The notes beneath the pieces were generated by a model. That model was not told the DNA's origin. It saw only the letters and a list, made by a program, of their open reading frames with translations, and did not search any database. The position numbers and the translations under genes were made by a program. This document shows, one piece after another, positions 14,505-22,076 of a DNA stretch of 64,000 nucleotides; the first letter of the stretch is position 1; every line of letters begins with the position of its first letter. This DNA is from Micromonospora sp. HM5-17 (lineage in GTDB: Bacteria; Actinomycetota; Actinomycetes; Mycobacteriales; Micromonosporaceae), in NCBI RefSeq assembly GCF_003762835.1, contig NZ_RJWA01000001.1, positions 806,001 to 870,000 of the forward strand, written 5' to 3'.

Positions 14505-16283
14505 ATGGCAGCGTCACCTGACTCCACGGTCGCGGCTTTGGCCGGCTCCGTGGCCGCGGGCGACACGCCGCCGTCGCCCCCCGCCGGGGCCGGCCGCGAT
14601 CGCTATCTCGACCTGTGGCGGGCCACCGCGCTCGTCCGGGTGGTGACGTACCACGTTCTCGGCTGGATCTGGCTGACCGTGCTGTTCCCGGCGATGGGCC
14701 TGATGTTCGCCCTGGCCGGATCGCTGATGGCCAGATCGCTGGACCGGACCGGGTCCAGCGCGGTGCGCCGCCGGCTGCGTCGGCTGCTGCCGCCGCTCTG
14801 GGGCTTCGGCGCGGTGGTGGTGACGGCGCTGCTGCTGACGGGGTGGGGTGCCGCCCCGGCCGCCCGGCTCGGCTGGGGGGAACTGATCTGGTGGGTCTTC
14901 CCCGCCCGGACGCCACCTGTCGGTAGCCAGTCCTGGGCCTGGGCCTGCAACACCGTGCTCTGGTACATCGTCACGTACCTGTGGCTGGTGCTGCTCTCCC
15001 CGCTGCTGCGGCCCGCGTTCCGGCGTTGGCCGTGGCAGAGCCTCGCGGTGGCGGCCGCACTGCCGATCGCCTTCCGGTACGAGGTCGTGAACGCCGGCGG
15101 CTACTTCACCGAGCAGGTGACCAACGTCGCCTCGTACCTCGCCTGCTGGCTGCTGGGCTTCGCGCACCACGACGGGCTGCTCCGCCGGATCTCCGCCCGG
15201 CGGTTCGCACTCGTGGTGATCGGGCTCGCCCTGGCCGGCGCGGCCTGGGTGCTCTATCTCGGCTGGTCGACCGGTAACTACGACCTGAACCGGATGCAGG
15301 GCGCCAACACGCTCTGGTCGCTGGTGTTCGTCGCCACGGTCTTCCGGTTCCGGCCCCGGCTCGACTGGCTGGGTCGGATCCGCCCGCTCGACCGGGCCGT
15401 GGAGCTGCTGAACGCCCGGGCGGTGACGATCTACCTGTGGCACCTGCCTGCCGGGGTGCTCGCCGGATCGCTGATCGCGCCGGTAGCCGCCTCCGGCGGA
15501 TGGATGACGAACATCGTCCTCCGGCTGGCCGTGGTCTGGGTACTGGTCGGCGTGGCGGTGGCGTTGTTCGGCTGGATCGAGGACCTGGCGGCCCGGCGTC
15601 GGCCGTCCGTGGTCCCGGCCCGGGTGAGCCCGGCCCGGCCTCGGCCGACCGGCCCGGCCCCGATCCGGGCCGCCACGCCCGCTCCGGTCGGTCCGGCTCC
15701 GGATGGTCCCGAATCGGCTCCTGTCCGGCGGCCCGTCGTCCCGGCCGTCCGCTGGCACCGGGCCATGGTCACGACCGTGGGTGTGCTCGCCGCCGGCCTC
15801 GGCCTGATGGCGGTCAACCTCTGGCCCGGAGTGACGACCCGCATCCGACAGCCGGTCCGCCAGGAGGTCACCTACGCCCTGTCGGACCTGCCGATCCTGG
15901 TGGACGGGGACGCTGCGGAGCCACTGGCGCCCACCACGGTGGGGCCGGCCGGCGCGACTCCGGGCGTCGTGACCCTGCACGGTGAGGTGTACCCCCGGGC
16001 CGTGCTGACCGCCGCCCCCAGCCGGCTACGGGTGCAGCCGCCGGCGGGTTGTGAGCGCCTCCAGGCGGTCATCGACGTCGGCGCCGACGACGCCCAGGTC
16101 GCCTTCGCGGTCCGGGTCGACGACGTGACCGTCTTCGACTCCGGGATTCGCAGCCGAGCGGACCACGCCCAGCGGATCGAGGTCAACGTGGCCCAGGCCA
16201 GCTACGTCGACCTGGTAACCAGCAGCCCCTCCGGGGGCGCTGTCGGGGTCTGGGCGGATCCCCGCTTCGTCTGCGCGAACTGA
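14505..16283 (+). CDS. Membrane acyltransferase (family 3) with external NPCBM-like domain
   Basis: The 592-residue protein starts with the acyltransferase-3 signature region (RDRYLDLWRATALVRVVTYH), whose early His is the presumed catalytic residue, followed by about ten membrane helices to residue 370. A proline- and alanine-rich linker leads to another hydrophobic helix near 420 (TTVGVLAAGLGLMAVNLW). The rest, about 445-592, is an extracytoplasmic beta domain resembling NPCBM carbohydrate-binding modules (VHLHGEVYPRAV-like strand, then AVIDVGADDA and VFDSGI). The enzyme probably O-acylates a cell-surface glycan or exported glycoside, with the tail holding the polymer. GAGAGAGG precedes the ATG. 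Confidence 0.8.
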   Translation: MAASPDSTVAALAGSVAAGDTPPSPPAGAGRDRYLDLWRATALVRVVTYHVLGWIWLTVLFPAMGLMFALAGSLMARSLDRTGSSAVRRRLRRLLPPLWGFGAVVVTALLLTGWGAAPAARLGWGELIWWVFPARTPPVGSQSWAWACNTVLWYIVTYLWLVLLSPLLRPAFRRWPWQSLAVAAALPIAFRYEVVNAGGYFTEQVTNVASYLACWLLGFAHHDGLLRRISARRFALVVIGLALAGAAWVLYLGWSTGNYDLNRMQGANTLWSLVFVATVFRFRPRLDWLGRIRPLDRAVELLNARAVTIYLWHLPAGVLAGSLIAPVAASGGWMTNIVLRLAVVWVLVGVAVALFGWIEDLAARRRPSVVPARVSPARPRPTGPAPIRAATPAPVGPAPDGPESAPVRRPVVPAVRWHRAMVTTVGVLAAGLGLMAVNLWPGVTTRIRQPVRQEVTYALSDLPILVDGDAAEPLAPTTVGPAGATPGVVTLHGEVYPRAVLTAAPSRLRVQPPAGCERLQAVIDVGADDAQVAFAVRVDDVTVFDSGIRSRADHAQRIEVNVAQASYVDLVTSSPSGGAVGVWADPRFVCAN

Positions 16284-16289
16284 GCGGTG

Positions 16290-16361
16290 GCGCCGGGCCC
16301 GTTGGCCTGGGTGACGGCGCCGCGCCCGTCGGCCTGAGCAAGCGCCGCGCCCGTCGGCCGG
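16290..16361. repeat. Three imperfect direct repeats after the acyltransferase gene
   Basis: Copies of GCGCCGCGCCCGTCGGCCTG lie at 16290-16309, 16317-16336 and 16342-16361, with two or fewer differences each and spacings of 27 and 25. They fill the gap between convergent genes. No function is evident. Confidence 0.7.
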
Positions 16362-16413
16362 CGGTGCCGAGTCGTCGGCCCGGCAGCGCCGGACGACGCT
16401 GCGGCGTGGACCG

Positions 16414-17241
16414 TCACCGCGACCGAAGGATCACGTCCTTGCCGAGGTCACCCCAGCCGGTCTCGCGGGCCCGGGTCACGGCGTCGCGGAGGCCCCTCTC
16501 GTCCACCGGCCGCTCGGTGCCGGCGTACTGGAGGGCCACGACGAAGTTGGCGCAGAGGTACGTCAGCAGGTCGTCGTCGGCGTGCAGGATCTCGCAGATC
16601 CCGACGGCCTGGCGATTGCACAGCAGTCCGCGCATCCCCTCCAGGGCGGCCTGCTCGTGCCCCTCCACATCGATCTTGAAGAGCACGACGTCGTCGGCCC
16701 GGAGCCGGATCCGCTCGTCCAGACGGAAGCACTCCACCTCCACGCACCGGCTGTTCGGCACCCGCAGCGACGCGACGCCGGTGTGCTCGTGCAGGTAGAG
16801 CCGGGCGGTCCCGGACCGATCGCTGGCCGCGCCGGCGTGCAGCACGGTGCCGGGGTAGTCGGCGGCGGCCAGCGCGACGGTCTTGCGCAGCCAGGGGAGT
16901 ACGGCGGGGTTCGGCTCGACGAGGTGCAGCTCCCGGAGGCCGTAGTAGGACGTGCAGAAGGCGACCTCGCCGTAGTTGGCGCCGACGTCGATGGCGACCG
17001 TGGGCCGGACCTCGGTCACCAGCCGACGCCAGGCGGCCACCGCGTTGCGGTCGAGATTCCCCTTGTAGACGGCCAGTTCGGTGCCGCGGATGTCGGTGTG
17101 GTCGGCGTGCAGGATGACGCCGATCTCGTTGCGGAACGCGCCGGCTCGGGTGCGGAGCGCGAGCCTGTGGGCGGCTCGCCGGACGTGGTGCGCGCCCGAC
17201 TGGTGGAAAGCGCGGCGGAGTGTCGATCGGAGAGTTGACAT
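16414..17241 (-). CDS. FkbM family SAM-dependent methyltransferase
   Basis: The 275-residue protein contains the SAM-binding motif AIDVGANYGEVAFC, an acidic strand end in LHLVEPNPAVLPWL, and the FkbM-specific motif VLFKIDVEGHEQAALEG. FkbM enzymes O-methylate sugars or natural products, so this one may methylate a surface glycan together with the nearby acyltransferase; that link is inference. The ATG start fits the family N-terminus. The AT-rich island upstream at 17340-17400 is its probable promoter region. Confidence 0.85.
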   Translation of the reverse strand: MSTLRSTLRRAFHQSGAHHVRRAAHRLALRTRAGAFRNEIGVILHADHTDIRGTELAVYKGNLDRNAVAAWRRLVTEVRPTVAIDVGANYGEVAFCTSYYGLRELHLVEPNPAVLPWLRKTVALAAADYPGTVLHAGAASDRSGTARLYLHEHTGVASLRVPNSRCVEVECFRLDERIRLRADDVVLFKIDVEGHEQAALEGMRGLLCNRQAVGICEILHADDDLLTYLCANFVVALQYAGTERPVDERGLRDAVTRARETGWGDLGKDVILRSR

Positions 17242-17729
17242 ACCGTGGACCGTTCTCGCTGTTCATCCGGGCAGTGGTGGGTGGATCGTCGACCGGTCGC
17301 GGTCGTTGGCCACCTCCTTGGGCGGGCAGTCTGTTCCGACCGCATGGTAAGCAGATAGATACCTAGAGCAACAGATTTGTGGTCGACGGACGCGATATGC
17401 GGATATGTCTCGGATTAGCCGTACGTCGTCAGTAGCCGACGTGTCGGGAGGTGCCGGGCCCGGCCACCGGGCCGCTGCGGGCCCGGTCGCGGGCCCGGCC
17501 ACCGGGCGGCGGGGCAGCCCGACCGGGGGGTCGGCGGGCCGGGGTCGGTCCCGCCCCGGGGCGACGCGCCGCGGTCCGGCGGGCGGGCCGGGTCGGCGCT
17601 GACGGAAAGCCGACACCCGCGACCGGGGCTTCCCTCCTCCGCCGGGGCTCCGGCTGCGCGCGGCCCCTGATTCGGTGCCGCTCTCCGGAAACCGGGAAAG
17701 CGAGGAGTCGGCGGGGCGACGATGGACCC
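17242..17729. promoter_or_regulatory. Divergent intergenic region with AT-rich island and GC repeats
   Basis: No gene is supported in these 488 bases. Bases 17340-17400 are strikingly AT-rich against the surroundings. On the minus strand they contain TTGCTC, 16 bases, TACCAT, a weak candidate promoter for the FkbM gene. From 17456 the sequence is a GC block with GGGCCCGGCCACCGGGC repeated at 17456-17472 and 17491-17507, each partly self-complementary. Confidence 0.4.
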
Positions 17730-18701
17730 ATGCGGGCGGTGCTGATGCGGCGACACGGCGGACCGGAGGTCCTGGAGGTGGTGGACGCCCCCGATCCGCG
17801 GCCCGCGGCGGGCCAGCTCCTCGTCGACGTGGTCGCCGCCGGGGTGAACTACGCGGACGTCTACCAGCGCCGGGGCATTCCGCCGTACGCCCCCGAGCTG
17901 CCGGCGGTGCCGGGTCAGGAGGGCGCCGGCACGGTGGCGGCGGTCGGCCCGGACGTGGAGGGGTTCGTCGAGGGAGATCGGGTCGCCTGGACCGGCGTAC
18001 CCGGCAGCTACGCCGCCCGGGTCGCGGTGCCGGCCGCCCGGGCCGTGCCCGTACCGGAGCGGGTTGACCTGCGGATCGCGGCGGCGGTGCTGCTCCAGGG
18101 GATGACCGCGCACTACCTGTCGCACACCACGCACCCGGTCGCCTCCGGTGAACCCGTCGTGGTGCATGCCGCGGCCGGTGGGGTCGGGCTGATGCTGACC
18201 CAGTTGGTCAAGCTCCGCGGCGGCACCGTCATCGGGACCACCTCGTCGGAGGTGAAGGCGGAGCTGGCCCGGCAGGCCGGCGCCGACCACGTCGCCCGGT
18301 ACGACACCTTCCTTGACGTGGTCCGCGAGGTGACCGGCGGTGCCGGAGCGGCGGTGGTGTACGACGGCGTCGGCCGAGCCACCTTCGACGACAGTCTGGC
18401 CGCGCTGCGCCGCCGCGGGCTGCTGGTCCTCTACGGCGCCTCCAGCGGGGACATCCCGCCCTTCGACACCGGCCGGCTCGCCGCGGGCGGGTCGCTCTAC
18501 CTGACCCGGCCCAGCCTCCCGGCCCACATCGCCACCCGGGACGAGCTGCTGAAGCGCGCCGCCGACCTGTTCGGCTGGATCTCCGAGGGGCAGCTGACGG
18601 TTCGGGTCGGCGGGACGTACCCGCTGACCGACGCGCCCCGGGCGCATGCCGACCTGGAGGGGCGGCGGACCACCGGGAAGATCCTGCTGCTGCCGGCCTG
18701 A
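17730..18701 (+). CDS. Quinone oxidoreductase (medium-chain, zinc-independent)
   Basis: The 323-residue protein shows the classic quinone-oxidoreductase sequence: MRAVLMRRHGGPEVLEVVD, VNYADVYQRRGIPPY, VPGQEGAGTVAAVG and the NADPH motif HAAAGGVGLMLTQLVKLRG. It is the third member of this superfamily within 6.5 kb. It should reduce small quinones in the cytoplasm, a detoxification role. The frame is open far upstream through a GC repeat block, but only the ATG at 17730 gives the normal N-terminus. It converges on the HAD-fusion gene. Confidence 0.88.
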   Translation: MRAVLMRRHGGPEVLEVVDAPDPRPAAGQLLVDVVAAGVNYADVYQRRGIPPYAPELPAVPGQEGAGTVAAVGPDVEGFVEGDRVAWTGVPGSYAARVAVPAARAVPVPERVDLRIAAAVLLQGMTAHYLSHTTHPVASGEPVVVHAAAGGVGLMLTQLVKLRGGTVIGTTSSEVKAELARQAGADHVARYDTFLDVVREVTGGAGAAVVYDGVGRATFDDSLAALRRRGLLVLYGASSGDIPPFDTGRLAAGGSLYLTRPSLPAHIATRDELLKRAADLFGWISEGQLTVRVGGTYPLTDAPRAHADLEGRRTTGKILLLPA

Positions 18702-18752
18702 GCGCCGGGCCACGCCGTCGGCCCGCCCCGCCGTTCACCAGGTGGAGTGACG

Positions 18753-19757
18753 TCAACAGGTGGAGTGGATGAGTGCCCCGACCGCCTCCCGTACCGCGAG
18801 GCTGTTGTAGAGCTCGACGGCCCGGTCGGTCCGGGCGACGTGCACCTCGACCCCCCGCTCCTCGAGGAAGCGTACGGTGGCCGGGTCGACCCGTAACTGC
18901 CCGTCGAAGCCCTCGGCGAGCACCACCCGGGTCGCGCCGTTGCCGAGCAGTTCGGTCACGTCGGCCGGCTGGATCCCCGGGTCGTGCCGGGTCCCGGTCT
19001 CGGTCCAGTCCCAGGGCCGACCGCCGCCCGGGTAGAGCTTGAAGTCCTTGCCCTCGCCGATCCCGTCGACGACCATCCGGCCCCGGGAGATCTCCACGAT
19101 CCGCGGTGACCGGGCCGGGGGCACGGTCTCCTCGGTCAGCTCGGTGATGTCGGTCAGGATCACTGCGGCGAGCTGCTCGGCGTCCGGCGTCAGCGGGTAC
19201 GACCGGCGCGGCACCGCCACCACCCGCATCCCGGCCGCGGCTGCCGCGCGTACGCCGTTGGTCGAGTCCTCGACGGCGACGCAACGGCCGGCCGGCACCC
19301 CCATCCGCTCCGCGACCGCGAGGTAGGCGTCCGGCGCCGGCTTGCCCCGGGCCACCTCCTCGGTCGAGAGCGTCGCCCGGAACACGTCGGTGAGTGCGGT
19401 GGCCTCCAGCGCCACCTCGATCAGCCGGCGCGGCGACGAGCTGGCGAGCCCGAGCGGCCAGCGCCGGGCGAGCCGTCGTACCACCTCGGCGGCGGTGTCG
19501 ATGAGCGGGAGCTGGCGCGCGTACTCGTCGGCCATCTCCCCGATCACGTCGGCGGCGATCCGTTCCGGCGGCTCCGGCACGCCGAGCTCGTCGTGCAGGT
19601 AGCGCGACCATTCGCCGGTGCTCATTCCCATCAGTCGGTGCTGGGTGTCGGCCTGCCACCGGCCGCCCCGGGCATCGACGTACCGCCGCCGGACCCGCTC
19701 CCACACCGGTTCGGAGTCCACCAGCACGCCGTCCAGGTCGAAGATCACCGCATCCAC
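18753..19757 (-). CDS. HAD phosphatase fused to an Mth938-like domain
   Basis: Residues 1 to about 215 form a HAD-IA phosphatase of the beta-phosphoglucomutase-like group: DAVIFDLDGVLVDSEPVWER (motif I), LASSSPRRLI (motif II), ARGKPAPDAYL (motif III) and AVEDSTNGVRAAAAAGM (motif IV). Residues about 220-334 match the Mth938 fold (NDUFAF3 family), with RMVVDGIGEGKDFKLYPGG, RPWDWTETGTRHDPGIQ, VVLAEGFDG and a C-terminal HSTC. In other actinomycetes I know that domain as a separate small protein. The fused enzyme probably dephosphorylates a small sugar phosphate; the second domain's role is unknown. Two adjacent GTG codons compete as start after GGATGGAGG. Confidence 0.8.
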   Translation of the reverse strand: MDAVIFDLDGVLVDSEPVWERVRRRYVDARGGRWQADTQHRLMGMSTGEWSRYLHDELGVPEPPERIAADVIGEMADEYARQLPLIDTAAEVVRRLARRWPLGLASSSPRRLIEVALEATALTDVFRATLSTEEVARGKPAPDAYLAVAERMGVPAGRCVAVEDSTNGVRAAAAAGMRVVAVPRRSYPLTPDAEQLAAVILTDITELTEETVPPARSPRIVEISRGRMVVDGIGEGKDFKLYPGGGRPWDWTETGTRHDPGIQPADVTELLGNGATRVVLAEGFDGQLRVDPATVRFLEERGVEVHVARTDRAVELYNSLAVREAVGALIHSTC

Positions 19758-20103
19758 CACGCCTCCATCCTGCCGTTTTTCGGCCCGGCTCGTGGCCCTG
19801 ACGCGGTATCCGGACCGATGGGAGACGCCGGTCGCGGGGCCACCGAGCGACCGGATCGGCGGACGATGTGACGGCACATCGTCCATTCCCGTTGGCGCCA
19901 CGGTTCGATAGAGTCCGGTGAGCCGACGGCCGTTCCCGGCCACCCCGGCGGGCGTCAGCCATTGTCTCCACTGCGGACGGTCGCTTCGGTCCGCGACGCA
20001 GGTCACCACGGCGGGATCCGACACGGAGGGTCGCCACGTCTGCTGGACCACCGGTCCGCCCCGGTTGAAACCGGGGTCATTTGTCGATGAACGGAAGGGT
20101 GCG
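19758..20103. promoter_or_regulatory. Divergent intergenic region, inverted repeat at 20059-20076
   Basis: The 346 bases between the HAD-fusion and ricin-domain genes hold no supported gene, although the downstream frame is open from 19918. The clear element is CCCCGGTT-GA-AACCGGGG (20059-20076), an 8-bp perfect inverted repeat 28 bases before the start ATG. It is placed for an operator or 5'-UTR hairpin. Confidence 0.4.
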
Positions 20104-21720
20104 ATGGTCGTCTGCGTGCACTGTGGGCAGGAGAACGACGAGGCCGCCGCGTACTGCCTCGGTCCAGGCTGTGGACAGCGCCTGCCCGGTCCGGAGTCGC
20201 CCGATCCCGCCGTGACCGCATCGTCCGGCCCCGCCCCGGCGGAGTCGTCGCCTCCTCCGGCACCGTCCGGTCCGGCTCATCGGGCCGGCCGGCGTCGGGG
20301 CGCGCGCCGCCAGCAGGGTGGGCGGCACGCGGTGAAGCCGGGCAGACCCTCCACCGCGGCGGCACGCGGCATCCCGACCACCTCCGCCGTCGCGTCGCCG
20401 GCGACCGCCGGATCCGGACAGGGGGCGGACCGCGCCGCGGCGGCCCAGCCGGCCGAGCCGGCCGCGTCCGCCCCGCCGGCCAAGCATGCCGCGCCCGAGC
20501 GGTCGGTCGAGGCGGCCGCGCCGGTGGCCGAACCCGCGGCGGCGTCGGGAGCGCCGATGGCGGCCGGCACGTCCGGGCGGACGCCGGCAACCACCGCGCC
20601 GGCGGCCGGGACCACCGAGCCGACCGGGCCGGTCGGGGCGACCGCGCCGGCCCCCGCCGCGCCGGGAGCCCCGAGCGCGGCTCCCCGCACCATCGCTCAG
20701 ACCAGCCCGGACCGCGGCGCGGACTCGGCGACCAGGGCACCGGCCCGGACCGCGGCCGGGTCGACGAGGACGGCCGCTTCGGCGGCCCCGACCAGATCGT
20801 CGGCGGCCCCGGCGGGTACGTCCGCCACGGCGACGGCGGCGACCGACCCGGCCGAGCCGACCGGAGGGACGGGCCCCCGAGCCCGGAACCTCGCGCTGGT
20901 TGGCGGCGTGGTCACCGCACTGCTCGCGGTCGGCGCGATCGTGTGGTTGACGCAGCGGCCCGAGGACGAGGCCGACGTGCGGGCCGGAGGACTCCCCGCG
21001 CCGGTCTCCGTCGCCACGCCCTCCGCCGCACCGTCGAGCGCCGGTCCGACCCCCACCACGGCGACGTCCGGCACCCCCACCACGGCGACGTCCGGCACCC
21101 CCACCGCCACGGCCAGCACCAGGTCGCCCGGCCGGTCCGCGCCGGATCCGACCTCCCCGGGCCGTACTCTGACCCGGTCCTCCTCCGGAGGCGGCGGTGA
21201 CAGCGGTGACAGTGGTGGTGACAGTGGTGACAGTGACCGGAGCTCCGGCGACGGTTCCGGGACGACGGTCTTCTCCGGCCGCTACCAGATCCGTCCCGCA
21301 CACACCGGGATGTGTCTCGGCGAGGGACCCGAACTCTTCAAGAACACCCGGCGGATCGTCCTCGGTCAGCACTCCTGCGCCTCGGCGCGGCCGGCGACGG
21401 TGCTGGAGCACGTCAGCGGGAACGTGTACCGCATCAAGCTCCAGTACTCCAGTGGCGCCCGGTGCGCCACCGTCGACTACGGCGGTCGGGGGGCCGGGCT
21501 GCTGGTGGCCGGCGTGAGCTGCGGAAGCAGCCGGAGCGACCAGCAGTTCCGGCTGGAGCCGGTCGGTTCGCCGGCGAGCGGCTACCGGATGCGTTCCGTC
21601 GCCGGTGGGAGCAACCTCTGCATCGGGGTCTACCAGGGGATGACCCGGGACGGCGTACAGATCATGCAGGACGTCTGCGGCAACGGCCGACACGAGGTCT
21701 TCACGCTTCGCCGCGCCTGA
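20104..21720 (+). CDS. Zinc-ribbon, transmembrane, ricin-type lectin protein
   Basis: The 538-residue protein has three parts. Residues 4-23 (CVHC, C18, C23) form a short zinc ribbon. About 230 residues of Ala/Pro/Thr-rich linker follow, then one membrane helix near 262-282 (VGGVVTALLAVGAIVWLT). Beyond a Thr/Ser/Gly-rich stalk, residues about 391-538 form a beta-trefoil ricin-type lectin with the repeats YQIRPAHTGMCLG, YRIKLQYSSGARCA and YRMRSVAGGSNLCIGV. The lectin should face outward and bind sugar, while the ribbon stays in the cytoplasm. Function as a sensor or anchor is only a suggestion. The ATG follows GGAAGGG. Confidence 0.75.
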   Translation: MVVCVHCGQENDEAAAYCLGPGCGQRLPGPESPDPAVTASSGPAPAESSPPPAPSGPAHRAGRRRGARRQQGGRHAVKPGRPSTAAARGIPTTSAVASPATAGSGQGADRAAAAQPAEPAASAPPAKHAAPERSVEAAAPVAEPAAASGAPMAAGTSGRTPATTAPAAGTTEPTGPVGATAPAPAAPGAPSAAPRTIAQTSPDRGADSATRAPARTAAGSTRTAASAAPTRSSAAPAGTSATATAATDPAEPTGGTGPRARNLALVGGVVTALLAVGAIVWLTQRPEDEADVRAGGLPAPVSVATPSAAPSSAGPTPTTATSGTPTTATSGTPTATASTRSPGRSAPDPTSPGRTLTRSSSGGGGDSGDSGGDSGDSDRSSGDGSGTTVFSGRYQIRPAHTGMCLGEGPELFKNTRRIVLGQHSCASARPATVLEHVSGNVYRIKLQYSSGARCATVDYGGRGAGLLVAGVSCGSSRSDQQFRLEPVGSPASGYRMRSVAGGSNLCIGVYQGMTRDGVQIMQDVCGNGRHEVFTLRRA

Positions 21721-21992
21721 CCCGGCCCCCGGCCCCGACCCGACCGTGGCCCCGCGTCACGTTGGCTCGGCCCCGCGTCACGCTGGTCCGGCTTCCGTGT
21801 CACGCTGGCTCGGCCCCGGCCTGCCCCGGTCCACAATCCGGCCGGCCGGCTCAGGCGGCGGGCGTCATCCACGTCCCACCCGACATCCGCGTGCCACCCG
21901 ACGATTGAAACGATCTCCGGGATCGGCGCGGGTCTCGGGGTGAACCGTCCATCGTGGACGCCGGCTGTCACCAGGGGCGAATGCTCGAGCTA

Positions 21993-22022
21993 TTGACGGA
22001 GATGTAGCGGCGCCGATATCTT
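21993..22022 (+). promoter_or_regulatory. Sigma-70-type promoter for the secreted propeller/discoidin gene
   Basis: TTGACG (21993-21998) and TATCTT (22017-22022) are separated by 18 bases and lie in an AT-rich window upstream of the ATG at 22077. Transcription would start near 22029. This is the best -35/-10 pair I could see in the window. Confidence 0.55.
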
Positions 22023-22035
22023 GCGTTCACGTTTT

Positions 22036-22047
22036 TGAAACGGTTCA
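22036..22047. promoter_or_regulatory. LacI-family-type operator (TGAAACGGTTCA)
   Basis: TGAAACGGTTCA differs by one base from the palindrome TGAAACGTTTCA typical of LacI-family regulators of carbohydrate genes in actinobacteria. It lies just after the predicted transcription start, where a bound repressor would block elongation. A related half-site, TTGAAACGA, is near 21905. Confidence 0.5.
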
Positions 22048-22076
22048 TACCGCCTGGTCGAATCCGGAGGTCCCCG

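Larger units (their letters stand above)
21721..22076. other. Intergenic region with 21-bp tandem repeats and promoter of the next gene
   Basis: No gene is supported in these 356 bases. Three tandem copies of a 21-base unit resembling CCCCGCGTCACGCTGG lie at about 21750-21812. The downstream half becomes AT-richer and carries the promoter and operator described separately. Confidence 0.6.
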
